Part shown: positions 6,392 to 13,850 of the stretch, one piece after another | How the letters are laid out: each line of letters opens with the position of its first letter | Numbering within the stretch: position 1 is the stretch's first letter | DNA from: an uncultured Dialister sp. | GTDB lineage: Bacteria; Bacillota; Negativicutes; Veillonellales; Dialisteraceae | Reading direction: 5' to 3' | Assembly: GCA_900543455.1 (NCBI GenBank) | Contig: UQRR01000053.1 | Location: 1-14,471 of the forward strand | DNA length: 14,471 nucleotides | The notes under the pieces: generated by a model | Seen by the model: only the letters and a program-made list of their open reading frames with translations | Told to the model about the DNA's origin: nothing | The model's database searches: none | Program-made: the position numbers and the translations under genes

Positions 6392-8566
6392 ATGGACGTG
6401 CAGGATAGACATCAGCATTATTATCTGAACCGCGAGCTGTCGTGGCTGCAGTTCAATCGCCGCGTACTGCAGGAGGCGGTGGATCCGAACAATCCCCTGC
6501 TGGAAAAATTGAAATTCCTGGCAATCACGAGTTCGAATCTGGATGAATTCTTCATGATCCGCGTGGCGGGGCTGAGGCACCAGAAGGAAAATGGCGTGAA
6601 GCGCCGTGACATCGCCCATATGACACCGGAGGAGCAGCTCGAGCAAATCTCCGACACCTGCCAGAAGCTCGTCGCGCGCCAGTATCGTTTCCTTCATATG
6701 ATCCTGTCCGAGCTTCGCACGGAAGGGCTCTATTTCATCCATCCGGAAGATGCGACAGAAGCGCAGAAGAAATGGATGGAGGACTACTTCGAGCGGCAGG
6801 TCTTCCCAGTCGTCACACCGATGGCCGTCGATTCCTCGCATCCGTTCCCGTTCCTCGCTTCGAAGAGCCTCAATATCGCGATGCTGCTCGAAAGGAACGA
6901 GCGTGACCTTTCGCTGGATGAGGAAAATGATATCGATGTGAAGACGGCGATCGTGCCGGTGCCATCGCTGCTCCCTCGTATCGTCCGCCTGCCGGATGAT
7001 CCGGAAAAGAAGGGGCGCCACGACTTCGTCCTCTTGGAGCAGGTCATCCGTCACTTTGCTTCCCGTTTCTTCATCGGCTACGACCTTTTGGAAGCACATC
7101 CTTTCCGCATCACGCGTGACGCGGATCTTGCGATCGACGAAGAAGATGCGCAGGATCTCGTCGTCGAGGTGGAGCGCCAGCTGAAAAAACGCCAGCGCGG
7201 GGAGGCCGTGCGTATCGAATTCGAAGCAGGCACCAGCCGCTTCATGCAGCGCTTCATGACGCAGGAGATGCACCTCGCGAAGGAGGATCTGTATGAGATC
7301 GACGGCCCGCTCGATATGACGATGTTCTTTTCCTTCTGCGGCATCAAGGGCTACGACCGTCTCCGCTATCCGGAAGCGCATCCGCATCGCCCCTGGTCCA
7401 TGATCCAGCTCGAAAAGGATGGGCGAAAGAATATTTTCGAGATGATCCGTGAGAAAGATCTCCTCGTGCATCTGCCCTATGAATCCTTTGAAGACTCTGT
7501 CGTCAATTTCGTCGCTTCTGCAGCGGCTGACCCCGATGTCCTTGCCATCAAGCAGACCCTGTACCGCGTGGCTTCCTCCTCGCCGATCATACAGGCGCTC
7601 GAAAAAGCAGCGCAGAACGGCAAACAGGTCACTGTCCTCATGGAAGTCAAGGCGCGCTTCGATGAAGCGAATAACATCCTGATGGCCCGCCGTCTTGAAA
7701 AAGCAGGCGCGCATGTCATCTACGGCCTGGTGGGCCTTAAGACGCACTCGAAGTGTACGCTCGTCATCCGCCGCGAAAAGGACGGTATCCGCCGCTATGT
7801 CCATGTCGCGACTGGCAACTACAATGCATCCACAGCCAAGCTCTATACGGATCTCGGCGTATTCACCTGCAATGACCAGTTCGGCAGCGACGCTTCTGCC
7901 TTCTTCAATCTCCTTTCCGGCTACTCTGACCCGCCGCTGTGGGACTCCTTCATCGTCGCGCCGATCAATCTCCGCCAGCGCTGCATGGAGCTCATCGACC
8001 GCGAGATCGCCTTCGCCAAGCAGGGCGAGCAGGCACACATGGTCGCCAAGATGAATTCCCTCCTCGATAAGGAGATCATAGATAAGCTCTACGAAGCTTC
8101 TCAGGCAGGCGTCAGGATCGAGCTCATCATCCGCGGCATCTGCGTACTCATCCCCGGCATCCCCGGCGTTAGTGACAACATCACGGTCAGAAGCCTCGTC
8201 GGCCGCTTCCTGGAGCACAGCCGCGTCTTCTGGTTTGCCAATGGCGGTCGTGAAGAGCTGTATATCGGCAGTGCGGACTGGATGCCAAGAAACCTCAATG
8301 ACCGCGTCGAACTCATGATCCCTGTGCGTGACGCCGATCTCTGCCATCGTCTGAAGACCATGGTCAATATGGAACTCGCGGACAATCAGAAAGCGCACAT
8401 CATGCAGTCTGATGGCATGTGGAAAAAGGAGATCGCACCTGCTGATAAAGTGGGCGCACAGGCTGAATTCCAGCGCATCGCGGAGAAACGTGACCGCGAA
8501 GATGAAATGACCCTTGCGCAGAAAATGGAACCCTACATGCCTGTCTTTGGGAAAAAAGAAAAGTAA
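6392..8566 (+). CDS. ppk1: Polyphosphate kinase 1
   Basis: Ppk1 reversibly transfers the gamma phosphate of ATP to a growing polyphosphate chain; it is a cytoplasmic or membrane-peripheral enzyme. The 724-aa product is full length. It opens with the family N-terminus YLNRELSWLQFNRRVLQEA, then SSNLDEFFMIRVAGL. The two phospholipase D-like C-terminal domains are intact: the catalytic, phosphorylated His is H452 in KTHSKCTLVIRR, and the second conserved His is H609 in EHSRVFWFANGG. VHVATGNYNASTAKLYTDLG and GSADWMPRNL are also present. The ribosome binding site GGAGG (6382-6386) lies inside the end of ppx, so translation is probably coupled. A terminator follows 10 bp after the stop codon. No key residue is missing. 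Confidence 0.97.
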   Translation: MDVQDRHQHYYLNRELSWLQFNRRVLQEAVDPNNPLLEKLKFLAITSSNLDEFFMIRVAGLRHQKENGVKRRDIAHMTPEEQLEQISDTCQKLVARQYRFLHMILSELRTEGLYFIHPEDATEAQKKWMEDYFERQVFPVVTPMAVDSSHPFPFLASKSLNIAMLLERNERDLSLDEENDIDVKTAIVPVPSLLPRIVRLPDDPEKKGRHDFVLLEQVIRHFASRFFIGYDLLEAHPFRITRDADLAIDEEDAQDLVVEVERQLKKRQRGEAVRIEFEAGTSRFMQRFMTQEMHLAKEDLYEIDGPLDMTMFFSFCGIKGYDRLRYPEAHPHRPWSMIQLEKDGRKNIFEMIREKDLLVHLPYESFEDSVVNFVASAAADPDVLAIKQTLYRVASSSPIIQALEKAAQNGKQVTVLMEVKARFDEANNILMARRLEKAGAHVIYGLVGLKTHSKCTLVIRREKDGIRRYVHVATGNYNASTAKLYTDLGVFTCNDQFGSDASAFFNLLSGYSDPPLWDSFIVAPINLRQRCMELIDREIAFAKQGEQAHMVAKMNSLLDKEIIDKLYEASQAGVRIELIIRGICVLIPGIPGVSDNITVRSLVGRFLEHSRVFWFANGGREELYIGSADWMPRNLNDRVELMIPVRDADLCHRLKTMVNMELADNQKAHIMQSDGMWKKEIAPADKVGAQAEFQRIAEKRDREDEMTLAQKMEPYMPVFGKKEK

Positions 8567-8576
8567 AGAGGGAAAG

Positions 8577-8607
8577 AAAAAGTCGAAGCGAATGCTTCGG
8601 CTTTTTT
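8577..8607 (+). terminator. Terminator of the ppx-ppk1 operon
   Basis: AAAAGTCGAAGC-GAAT-GCTTCGGCTTTT forms a 12-bp stem with one wobble and a 4-nt loop, followed by T residues. Confidence 0.88.
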
Positions 8608-9299
8608 CTTTGCCGATCGGGAGAGCCCGGGCATCCGATGCCAAATGACAGCGTGGAGCGCACGAACCTTTCGAGCCAAAGCGGGGATCGTTTTTCTTTA
8701 AAAAGGAGATGGGGCGTATCAGGAAGATCAAACGGAAAGCCGCTCAAACCGCAAACGTCAAAGCAGCGCCAAACTGTATCCTGCTGCGAAGCCGCCGCCA
8801 CCGGGATCTGTGAGGGGATCAGGTTGTGCGTCTAATCCGAAAGCCGATCCTCTATTATCCACTTTTCCTTCTGCCATCTTCTCTTTTTGGGAAAGAATTG
8901 TAAATTTCAAGGATTTTAATGGGCAAATTTCCCACTTTACGAAAGAATGAGAAGAACGAAAGGTCAAAGATGGGACAAAGTTGGGCTATCTCGGATGAGA
9001 AATGGGGTCGGCTCAAGGTTGACAATCTGGCAGGGGTCGAAATGCATAAAATGCGAAAGAAACGATAACATGGGAGATAGAGCGATTCATAATTTGTTAA
9101 TAATTCTCAAATGTCTATTGGGGAGATACAGGATTGACAATTGATTTAATGAATAATACTCGATAGTATCTGATAAAAACAGTGATATGACTAAAAGCGC
9201 ATCAAAGAATAGTGCGCGATGTATACTGGATGATATGCAAGGAATATTTGACAGATACGGAATAAATGCGAGCTTCTATTATTGTCAACATCGGAAAAA
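8608..9299. other. Gene-poor intergenic region with repeated TTGACA words
   Basis: I see no convincing gene in this stretch. The only small frames are a 65-aa plus-strand one and a 39-aa minus-strand one (8758-8877), neither with clear start signals or a recognised product. From about 8880 it becomes AT-rich. TTGACA words occur at 9019, 9134 and 9248, and the inverted TTGTCAA at 9282, ahead of the promoter of the next gene. This suggests a long regulatory region or decayed sequence. Confidence 0.5.
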
Positions 9300-9306
9300 T
9301 TGACAA
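9282..9306. promoter_or_regulatory. Inverted repeat over the -35 box, possible operator
   Basis: TTGTCAA (9282-9288) and TTGACAA (9300-9306) are a perfect 7-bp inverted repeat with an 11-nt spacer. The right half is the -35 hexamer of the next promoter, so a dimeric regulator bound here would block it (inference). Confidence 0.35.
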
Positions 9307-9327
9307 AAAGTCTCTCTATGGTAGAAT
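9300..9327 (+). promoter_or_regulatory. Promoter of the 3D-domain protein gene
   Basis: A perfect -35 TTGACA (9300-9305), a 16-bp spacer ending in TGG, and the -10 TAGAAT (9322-9327). Transcription would start near 9334, downstream of the ATG at 9266. This is why the gene is annotated from ATG 9350. Confidence 0.75.
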
Positions 9328-9349
9328 AACGGCCATAGGAGATGCATTT

Positions 9350-10327
9350 ATGAAACCTTCAACGATGAATAAAGCGAAAAAAGTATTAGCATGTATATTG
9401 GCGGCGGCTGCCTTGGGAAGCCAGGTGGATCTTGCGGCAGCATCTTTGGATTTTCTGGGCGCAAGTCCTGCGAAGACTGTCACAGTATATGATGGGGCTC
9501 ACAAGCAGGTCATTTCTACGGCAGCCTCCAATTTCAAGAATGTATTAAGCGACCTCCATGTATCACTGAAGGCGTATGACACATTCTGGACAAGCACAAA
9601 GGACGTCACGGACGGCGCGGTCATCGTGGTGGAGCGGGCGGTGCCTGTTTCCATCATCGCGAATGGCAAGAAAAAGGTCGTCTATACGACGCAGCAGACC
9701 GTGCAGGGCGTGGTGAATGACGCGGGCTTCGACTGGAAGAAGATGATGCCGATCGAAGACGGTCTGATGCAGGTGAAGGAAGGCATGCAGATCCACGTTG
9801 TCCCGTATACCGCGCGGAAGGTCTTCCGCAAGGAGGCGATGCCGATCCACTATAATAAGTGGTACGATGGCAGCCTCAGAGAAGATCAGGAGGTCGTCGT
9901 GCAAGAGGGGATCCCCGGCGAACGGGAAGTGGAGATCGATGAATTCATCTCCGGCGGCAAGGTCGTGAAGACGGTCGTTGCTCATGCCAAGGTTCTCTCT
10001 GAGGGCACGCCGGGCATTATGAAGACCGGTAAAGCGGAAGGGACGATGGGCTGGGTCGCCAATATGCATGCGAGCGCATATCATCCGAGCGATGGAGGCG
10101 GCAGCGGCATCACTGCGACCGGTACACAGGCCGGTCACGGCACGGTGGCGGTCGATCCTTCCGTCATTCCGCTCGGTACGAATGTATTCATCCCGAACTA
10201 TGGCCATGCTGTCGCAGCAGATACCGGCGGTGCGATCGTCGGTAACCGCATCGACCTCTGCATGGAGTCTTTCGAAGATTGCTATAACTTCGGCAGGCAG
10301 AATATCGAAGTGTTTGTGAATTATTAA
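9350..10327 (+). CDS. Secreted DUF348-G5-3D domain cell-wall protein (YabE-like)
   Basis: The 325-aa exported product probably acts on peptidoglycan. It has a signal peptide at about 1-31 (basic start, hydrophobic core VLACILAAAALG, then AAAS). DUF348-type repeats lie at about 41-135 (VVERAVPVSIIANGKKKVVY). A G5-like domain spans about 150-225, with EVVVQEGIPGEREVEI. A C-terminal 3D domain at 235-325 carries MHASAYHPSDGG, TATGTQAGHGTVAVDP, IPLGTNVFIP and ADTGG, with the three hallmark aspartates probably D269, D291 and D302. This architecture is shared by Firmicute YabE/Rpf-like proteins, whose 3D domain resembles the catalytic core of MltA lytic transglycosylases. The start at 9350 is preferred to an upstream ATG (9266) because AGGAG lies at 9337-9341 and the promoter sits between them. 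It is a single-gene unit ending in a repeat-derived hairpin. Confidence 0.9.
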   Translation: MKPSTMNKAKKVLACILAAAALGSQVDLAAASLDFLGASPAKTVTVYDGAHKQVISTAASNFKNVLSDLHVSLKAYDTFWTSTKDVTDGAVIVVERAVPVSIIANGKKKVVYTTQQTVQGVVNDAGFDWKKMMPIEDGLMQVKEGMQIHVVPYTARKVFRKEAMPIHYNKWYDGSLREDQEVVVQEGIPGEREVEIDEFISGGKVVKTVVAHAKVLSEGTPGIMKTGKAEGTMGWVANMHASAYHPSDGGGSGITATGTQAGHGTVAVDPSVIPLGTNVFIPNYGHAVAADTGGAIVGNRIDLCMESFEDCYNFGRQNIEVFVNY

Positions 10328-10347
10328 GGGTTCAGGGTTCAGGGGTG
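10327..10347 (+). repeat. AGGGTTC heptamer array
   Basis: Three 7-nt units (AGGGTTC, AGGGTTC, AGGGGTG) begin inside the stop codon of the 3D-protein gene and run directly into a truncated hairpin element at 10346-10376. Confidence 0.7.
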
Positions 10348-10435
10348 TGGTGCATAAAAATATAGAAGCGCCGCGATGTATAAATGAGGCGATGCCCGAA
10401 GGTAGTATTTCAGTGACCTTCGGGCATCGCCTTTT
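10346..10435 (+). terminator. Repeat element carrying a strong hairpin; likely terminator of the 3D gene
   Basis: A hairpin element with a damaged left arm (10346-10376) is followed by a perfect 17-bp stem: AGGCGATGCCCGAAGGT at 10387-10403 against 10416-10432, loop 12 nt, with TTTT at 10432-10435. The sequence up to the loop is repeated with changes at about 13690-13768, so the terminator is built from repeat DNA. Confidence 0.7.
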
Positions 10436-10510
10436 ATATGTTGCGGCGAAGCCGCTGCTAGAAGTTGAAAGCAGGTATGAGTGGCTAGGGACTGGTGACT
10501 CTCTTGTATT

Positions 10511-10660
10511 GTCATTTCGAGCGAAGCGAGAAATCTTCCTTGCAGACCGATAAATGATGGGTGTGAGAAAGCAGAAATACGAAGCATCAAGGCGTCGTTT
10601 CCCTGCCTATGTGATAGTGACCGCAGTGCAAGAAAGACCCTCGGCAACGCTTTCGATGAC
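10511..10660. mobile_element. MITE-like element, copy 1
   Basis: About 150 bp, starting GTCATTTCGAGCG and ending in the imperfect inverse CGCTTTCGATGAC. It is nearly identical throughout to the better preserved copy at 10817-10985. It encodes no transposase. It is preceded by TAGGGACTGGTGACT, a 15-mer that also precedes copy 2. Confidence 0.65.
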
Positions 10661-10758
10661 GACGGCGCGAAGTGCTATCAAAATTTCGCGGCGCTTCCAT
10701 ATGATTATGCGCCGCACCACCCCTTTGAACCCTCTGAACCTATTGAACCCTCTGAACC
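10661..10758 (-). repeat. Hairpin element (inverted) plus GAACC nonamer array
   Basis: GCGGCGC (10688-10694) and GCGCCGC (10709-10715) form a perfect 7-bp stem with a 14-nt loop. On the plus strand it is followed by four 9-nt units ending TTGAACC or CTGAACC (10723-10758). The same order, starting with GGCGCGAAGTGCTATCAAAA, occurs at 4682-4766. Confidence 0.7.
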
Positions 10759-10771
10759 TGTAGGGACTGGT

Positions 10772-10803
10772 GACTAGAAGACTAGAAGACTAGAAGACTA
10801 GGA
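10772..10803. repeat. GACTAGAA octamer array
   Basis: Three exact copies of GACTAGAA and one GACTAGGA stand in tandem, just before MITE-like copy 2. This array has period 8, where most arrays in the window have period 7. Confidence 0.8.
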
Positions 10804-10816
10804 GACATCAGACTCC

Positions 10817-10985
10817 CGTATCGTCATTTCGAGCGAAGCGAGAAATCTTCTTTGCAGACCGATAAATGATGGATGTGAGAAAGCAGAAATACGAAGCACC
10901 AAGGCGTCGTTTCCCTGCCAGTGCCTATGTGATAGTGACCGCAGTGCAAGAAAGATCCCTCGGCTACGCTCGAAATGACGATACG
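10817..10985. mobile_element. MITE-like element, copy 2, with 19-bp terminal inverted repeats
   Basis: The 169-bp element has perfect ends: CGTATCGTCATTTCGAGCG (10817-10835) against its exact reverse complement at 10967-10985. The interior matches copy 1 (10511-10660) almost base for base, with a short insertion near 10920. There is no coding capacity for a transposase. I see no clear target-site duplication. Confidence 0.7.
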
Positions 10986-11007
10986 AGGATATCATAGTCT
11001 AAAAATT

Positions 11008-11065
11008 GCGGCGAAGCCGCTACCACAACCCCGAACCCCGAACCCTGAACCCTGAACCCCGAACC
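11008..11065. repeat. GCGGC-GAA-GCCGC hairpin and CCCCGAA heptamer array
   Basis: The small hairpin at 11008-11020 also occurs at about 10443-10455, and inverted at 1804-1816. It is followed by five heptamers at 11029-11063: CCCCGAA x2, CCCTGAA x2, CCCCGAA. The array ends about 45 bp before the lspA promoter. Confidence 0.75.
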
Positions 11066-11108
11066 TATTCCCCGCCAAATCTCCCTACTGCGCGCACCCT
11101 CTCTCTCA

Positions 11109-11117
11109 TGCTATAAT
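11109..11117 (+). promoter_or_regulatory. Extended -10 promoter of lspA-rluD
   Basis: TGCTATAAT, identical to the prfC box, lies 22 nt before the lspA start and implies a leader of about 16 nt. No -35 is evident; the upstream DNA is repeat array. Confidence 0.65.
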
Positions 11118-11139
11118 AGAGCAATATATAGGAGGTACT

Positions 11140-11574
11140 ATGCTGACAGTTTATATAGCTTTATTCGTGACCGTGCTGGATCAGCTGGTGAAATGGTTCG
11201 TCCAGCAGCACATGGTCTGGGGAGAATCGATCCCGCTCATTTCCGGGGTATTTCATCTGACCTACATCATCAATCCCGGCGCGGCCTTCGGCATCCTGGC
11301 GTATCAGAGATGGTTTTTCCTTGCGATCGTCATCCTGCTCTTCGGCGCGTTCTTCTTTTTCCGGAAGCGCATCCCGAAAGAGCCCCGCTATTTTTCCGCC
11401 GCGATCGGTATGCTGCTCGGAGGGGCTTTGGGAAATGCCATCGACCGCGTGCGTATCAGCGGCGTGGTGGACTTCTTCGACTTCCGCATCTGGCCGATCT
11501 TCAATGTGGCAGACATTTTCATCTGTGTCGGTGTGGCACTGATCGTATTTTATTTTTGGAGACATGAAGCATGA
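11140..11574 (+). CDS. lspA: Lipoprotein signal peptidase (signal peptidase II)
   Basis: LspA is an integral membrane aspartyl protease that removes the signal peptide from diacylglyceryl prolipoproteins. The 144-aa product is slightly short for the family but complete. Seen: DQLVKWF at 14-20, INPGAAFGIL at 44-53, LLGGALGNAIDRV at 92-104 and FNVADIFICVG at 121-131. The catalytic pair should be D102 and D125. Four hydrophobic segments lie at about 2-20, 58-75, 85-102 and 117-139. The start is ATG 11140 after AGGAGG at 11130-11135. The stop overlaps the rluD start (ATGA), so the two are translationally coupled, an arrangement common in Firmicutes. Confidence 0.96.
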   Translation: MLTVYIALFVTVLDQLVKWFVQQHMVWGESIPLISGVFHLTYIINPGAAFGILAYQRWFFLAIVILLFGAFFFFRKRIPKEPRYFSAAIGMLLGGALGNAIDRVRISGVVDFFDFRIWPIFNVADIFICVGVALIVFYFWRHEA

Positions 11575-12497
11575 GTGAGAAAATTTACGTTGTGACCGAG
11601 CAAGAAGCAGGACAGCGTCTTGACCAGTTCCTGAAAGAGGCCTCCGGGCTCACCCGTTCTGAAGTGCAGAAATGGATCAAAGACGGCCGTGCGCTGCTCG
11701 CAGATGGCAAGATGATCCGCCCGAATTACCATGTGCAGACAGGCGATCAGATCTCCTTCTCCTGGGAAGAGAAGAAGGAGCTCGCGCTCATTCCGCAGGA
11801 TATACCGCTTGATATCCTCTACGAAGATGAACACATGCTGGTCATCAATAAAGCGCGCGGCATGGTCGTACATCCCGGCTCGGGCAATCCGGATGGCACA
11901 CTGGTGAATGCACTCCTCTTCCATGTCGGCCCTTCGCTTTTTGAGGCCTGCGAGGATCCCATACGTCCGGGCATTGTACACCGCCTTGACAAGGATACCT
12001 CAGGTGTCATGGTCGTCGCGAAGTCGAAGGAAGCCTTCCCTGTGCTGAAGGAAGAGATCGCGACGCATGAAGCGGAGCGTCACTACGTCGCCCTCGTCCA
12101 TGGGCAGATGGAAGGGAATACGGGCGTCATCCGCTTCCCCTTGGGGCGCAGTACGAAGGATCGCATGAAATGGGACGTACAGCCTAAGACCGGCAAGCAT
12201 GCCGTCACCCATTTCCGTGTACTTGAATTCATGCCGCATTACTCCTGGATCGAGTGCAAGCTGGAAACCGGACGTACCCACCAGATTCGCGTCCACATGG
12301 CACACATCCGCCATCCCGTCGTGAATGACCCGCTCTATGGCTGGAAGAAAGACCATTTCCCCATCGAAGGGCAGGCACTCCATTCGTGGACACTCGACAT
12401 TCGCCACCCTGTGACGGGCAAGGCCCTGCACTTTGAAGCGCCGATCCCTGCTGATCTTGCGCTCTGCCTTCAGATGGCAAGAAAAGGGGAAATGTAA
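11571..12497 (+). CDS. rluD: Ribosomal large subunit pseudouridine synthase, RluD family
   Basis: RluA/RluD-family enzymes convert specific 23S rRNA uridines to pseudouridine in the cytoplasm. The 308-aa product has the RluD layout. An S4 RNA-binding domain lies at about 15-62 (QRLDQFLKEASGLTRSEVQK), then LYEDEHMLVINKARGMVVHP, then the catalytic motif HRLDKDTSGVMVVAKS at 137-152 with catalytic D140. KLETGRTHQIRVHMAHI and HPVVNDPLYG close the active site. GGAGA at 11558-11562, inside lspA, serves as ribosome binding site, and the ATG overlaps the lspA stop by 4 bp. The exact target uridines cannot be told from sequence (RluD versus the Firmicute YlyB group). Confidence 0.93.
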   Translation: MSEKIYVVTEQEAGQRLDQFLKEASGLTRSEVQKWIKDGRALLADGKMIRPNYHVQTGDQISFSWEEKKELALIPQDIPLDILYEDEHMLVINKARGMVVHPGSGNPDGTLVNALLFHVGPSLFEACEDPIRPGIVHRLDKDTSGVMVVAKSKEAFPVLKEEIATHEAERHYVALVHGQMEGNTGVIRFPLGRSTKDRMKWDVQPKTGKHAVTHFRVLEFMPHYSWIECKLETGRTHQIRVHMAHIRHPVVNDPLYGWKKDHFPIEGQALHSWTLDIRHPVTGKALHFEAPIPADLALCLQMARKGEM

Positions 12498-12564
12498 AAA
12501 GGCAAGAGAGCTGATGCGCCTTTGGGCGTAAGTGCTTGACTTCAGGTAGCAGCCGTTGGCTGAA

Positions 12565-12588
12565 GGCCTCGAAGAAGGCCTCGAAGAA
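12565..12588 (+). repeat. AAGGCCTCGAAG-type 12-nt tandem repeat before the P1 peptidase
   Basis: Two exact copies of a 12-nt unit (GGCCTCGAAGAA register) and a partial third end at the AAAGGAG ribosome binding site (12594-12600). The unit contains the palindrome GGCC and sits in the leader between rluD and the peptidase gene. Confidence 0.6.
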
Positions 12589-12607
12589 GGCCGAAAGGAG
12601 AATTTCC

Positions 12608-13564
12608 ATGATCACACGTACCATATCTGTTCCGGGATTTCGCATCGGCACGGCGCAAGACCGTGTGGGTCTTACGGGCGTGACCGTCATTCTGGCGCCT
12701 GAAGGGGGTGCGACCGCGGGGGTCGATGTACGCGGCTGCGCGCCGGGGACGCGGGAGACGGATCTTCTCTCTCCGGAGAAAACGGTGCAGCAGATCCACG
12801 CCGTGGTCCTTTCCGGCGGCTCTGCCTTTGGCCTGGAAGCCGACAGCGGCGTCATGAATGCTCTCGCAGAAGACGGTGTCGGATTTCCCGTAGGGCCGGT
12901 GTCTGTGCCGATCGTCTGCGGCGCGGTGCTCTTCGACCTTTTGATCGGCGATCCGAAAGCCCATCCCGATCTTGCCATGGGATACAAGGCAGCAAAGCAG
13001 GCGGATGTGACATTTCCCGTCGGCTGCTACGGCGCAGGGACAGGGGCGACGGTCGGCAAGCTCAAGGGCGCAGAGCATGCCATGAAGAGCGGTGCCGGCT
13101 ATGCCGAGATCTCCCTCGAAAGCGGACTCTGCGTCGGTGCCTACATGGCTGTCAATGCGTGCGGGGAAGTGTACGACAAAGAGACTGCGCTCGCAGGTAT
13201 TCTTTCCGATGATGAGAAAACCATCCTTTCCTCGCATGACCTCATGCTCGCCGGATTCAAGCGCATCTTGGGCGGCAATACGTCCATCGGATGCGTCGTC
13301 ACGAATGCAAAACTCACCAAAGCGGAGTGCAAAGCGGTGAGTGGGATGGCACATGATGGCTTCGCCAGATCCATCCGCCCCGTCCATACCACGATGGATG
13401 GGGATACCGTCTTCACCATGGCATCCGGAGAGATCGCAGCGCCTGTCGATACGGTGGGCTATCTTGCGGAAGAAGCCATTCGCCTTGCTGTCCTTGATGC
13501 GGTCAAGAGCGCGGAATCGATGGGCACTCGCCCGGCATATGCGGATATAGCGGGCGGGGAGTAG
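12608..13564 (+). CDS. P1-family peptidase (DmpA/BapA-like, N-terminal nucleophile)
   Basis: P1-family proteins are Ntn-fold hydrolases that cleave themselves to expose a Ser/Thr nucleophile and act as aminopeptidases or amidases on small peptides. The 318-aa product shows RIGTAQDRVGLTGVTVIL (12-29), DVRGCAPGTRETDLL (40-54), HAVVLSGGSAFGLEADSGVM (64-83) and CYGAGTGATVGKL (140-152). GGNTSIGCVVTNAKL lies at 222-236, where T225 or S226 should be the self-cleavage site and nucleophile. The frame is open for 24 codons further upstream, but AAAGGAG at 12594-12600 fixes ATG 12608. It follows rluD by 110 bp with only a weak hairpin between, so it may be partly read from the lspA promoter. The substrate is unknown. 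Confidence 0.9.
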   Translation: MITRTISVPGFRIGTAQDRVGLTGVTVILAPEGGATAGVDVRGCAPGTRETDLLSPEKTVQQIHAVVLSGGSAFGLEADSGVMNALAEDGVGFPVGPVSVPIVCGAVLFDLLIGDPKAHPDLAMGYKAAKQADVTFPVGCYGAGTGATVGKLKGAEHAMKSGAGYAEISLESGLCVGAYMAVNACGEVYDKETALAGILSDDEKTILSSHDLMLAGFKRILGGNTSIGCVVTNAKLTKAECKAVSGMAHDGFARSIRPVHTTMDGDTVFTMASGEIAAPVDTVGYLAEEAIRLAVLDAVKSAESMGTRPAYADIAGGE

Positions 13565-13581
13565 AGCGTGCGCCTTAAGGA

Positions 13582-13618
13582 AACGCTGATTAAATCTGAC
13601 AACGATTGAATCAGCGTT
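13582..13618. repeat. 10-bp perfect hairpin after the P1 peptidase gene
   Basis: AACGCTGATT (13582-13591) and AATCAGCGTT (13609-13618) pair perfectly around a 17-nt loop, 20 bp after the stop codon. There is no T-run, so it is not a typical terminator. Its right arm continues into the CAGCGTTAGCCCG module shared with 4522-4548 (inverted) and, in part, with about 14290. Confidence 0.6.
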
Positions 13619-13789
13619 AGCCCGTGGGGCGGGGCGCCCTTTGATTGCGTTTGAAAGCCTCGCTTGAATGAGAAATTAGAAATGCGAAATGGTGGTGCGG
13701 CGCATAAGAATATAGAAGCGCCGCGAAGTATGAATAATGGCAATGCCCGAAGATGGTATGTAGTCACCAGTCACTAGTCACCAGTTACT
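13612..13789 (+). repeat. Composite repeat upstream of ssrA
   Basis: In order: the TTAGCCCG...GCCCTTTGATT module; heptamers GAAATTA, GAAATGC, GAAATGG (13672-13692); a perfect hairpin element (GCGGCGC 13697-13703, GCGCCGC 13718-13724, 14-nt loop); the GCAATGCCCGAAG module; and heptamers AGTCACC, AGTCACT, AGTCACC, AGTTACT (13762-13789). No gene is seen between 13565 and the tmRNA promoter. Confidence 0.7.
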
Positions 13790-13850
13790 TGCGGCTCCTA
13801 GTCTCTCATCCCTGCTTTCAAACTTCCTTATTCCCCCACAGGCGGTGAAA

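Noticed and set aside
6107..8731. An 874-aa open frame on the minus strand opposite ppk1
   Set aside because: It is antisense to an intact Ppk1 with all catalytic residues, shows Arg/His/Asp-rich mirror composition and has no recognisable domain. It arises from the codon bias of ppk1.
8880..9260. A cyclic dinucleotide riboswitch upstream of the 3D-domain gene
   Set aside because: Such wall hydrolases are often under c-di-AMP riboswitches, so I looked for the conserved motifs. Only a GGTCGGCTC fragment on the wrong strand was seen, and the promoter at 9300 lies downstream of the region.
10339..10995. Minus-strand short proteins containing FLASLEMT
   Set aside because: They are chance translations of the two MITE-like copies, a pattern well known from spurious database entries.
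12498..12523. A terminator directly after rluD
   Set aside because: AAAGGC/GCCTTT pairs for only 6 bp with a 14-nt loop and a T-run of three. It is too weak to call, so read-through into the P1 peptidase gene is possible.
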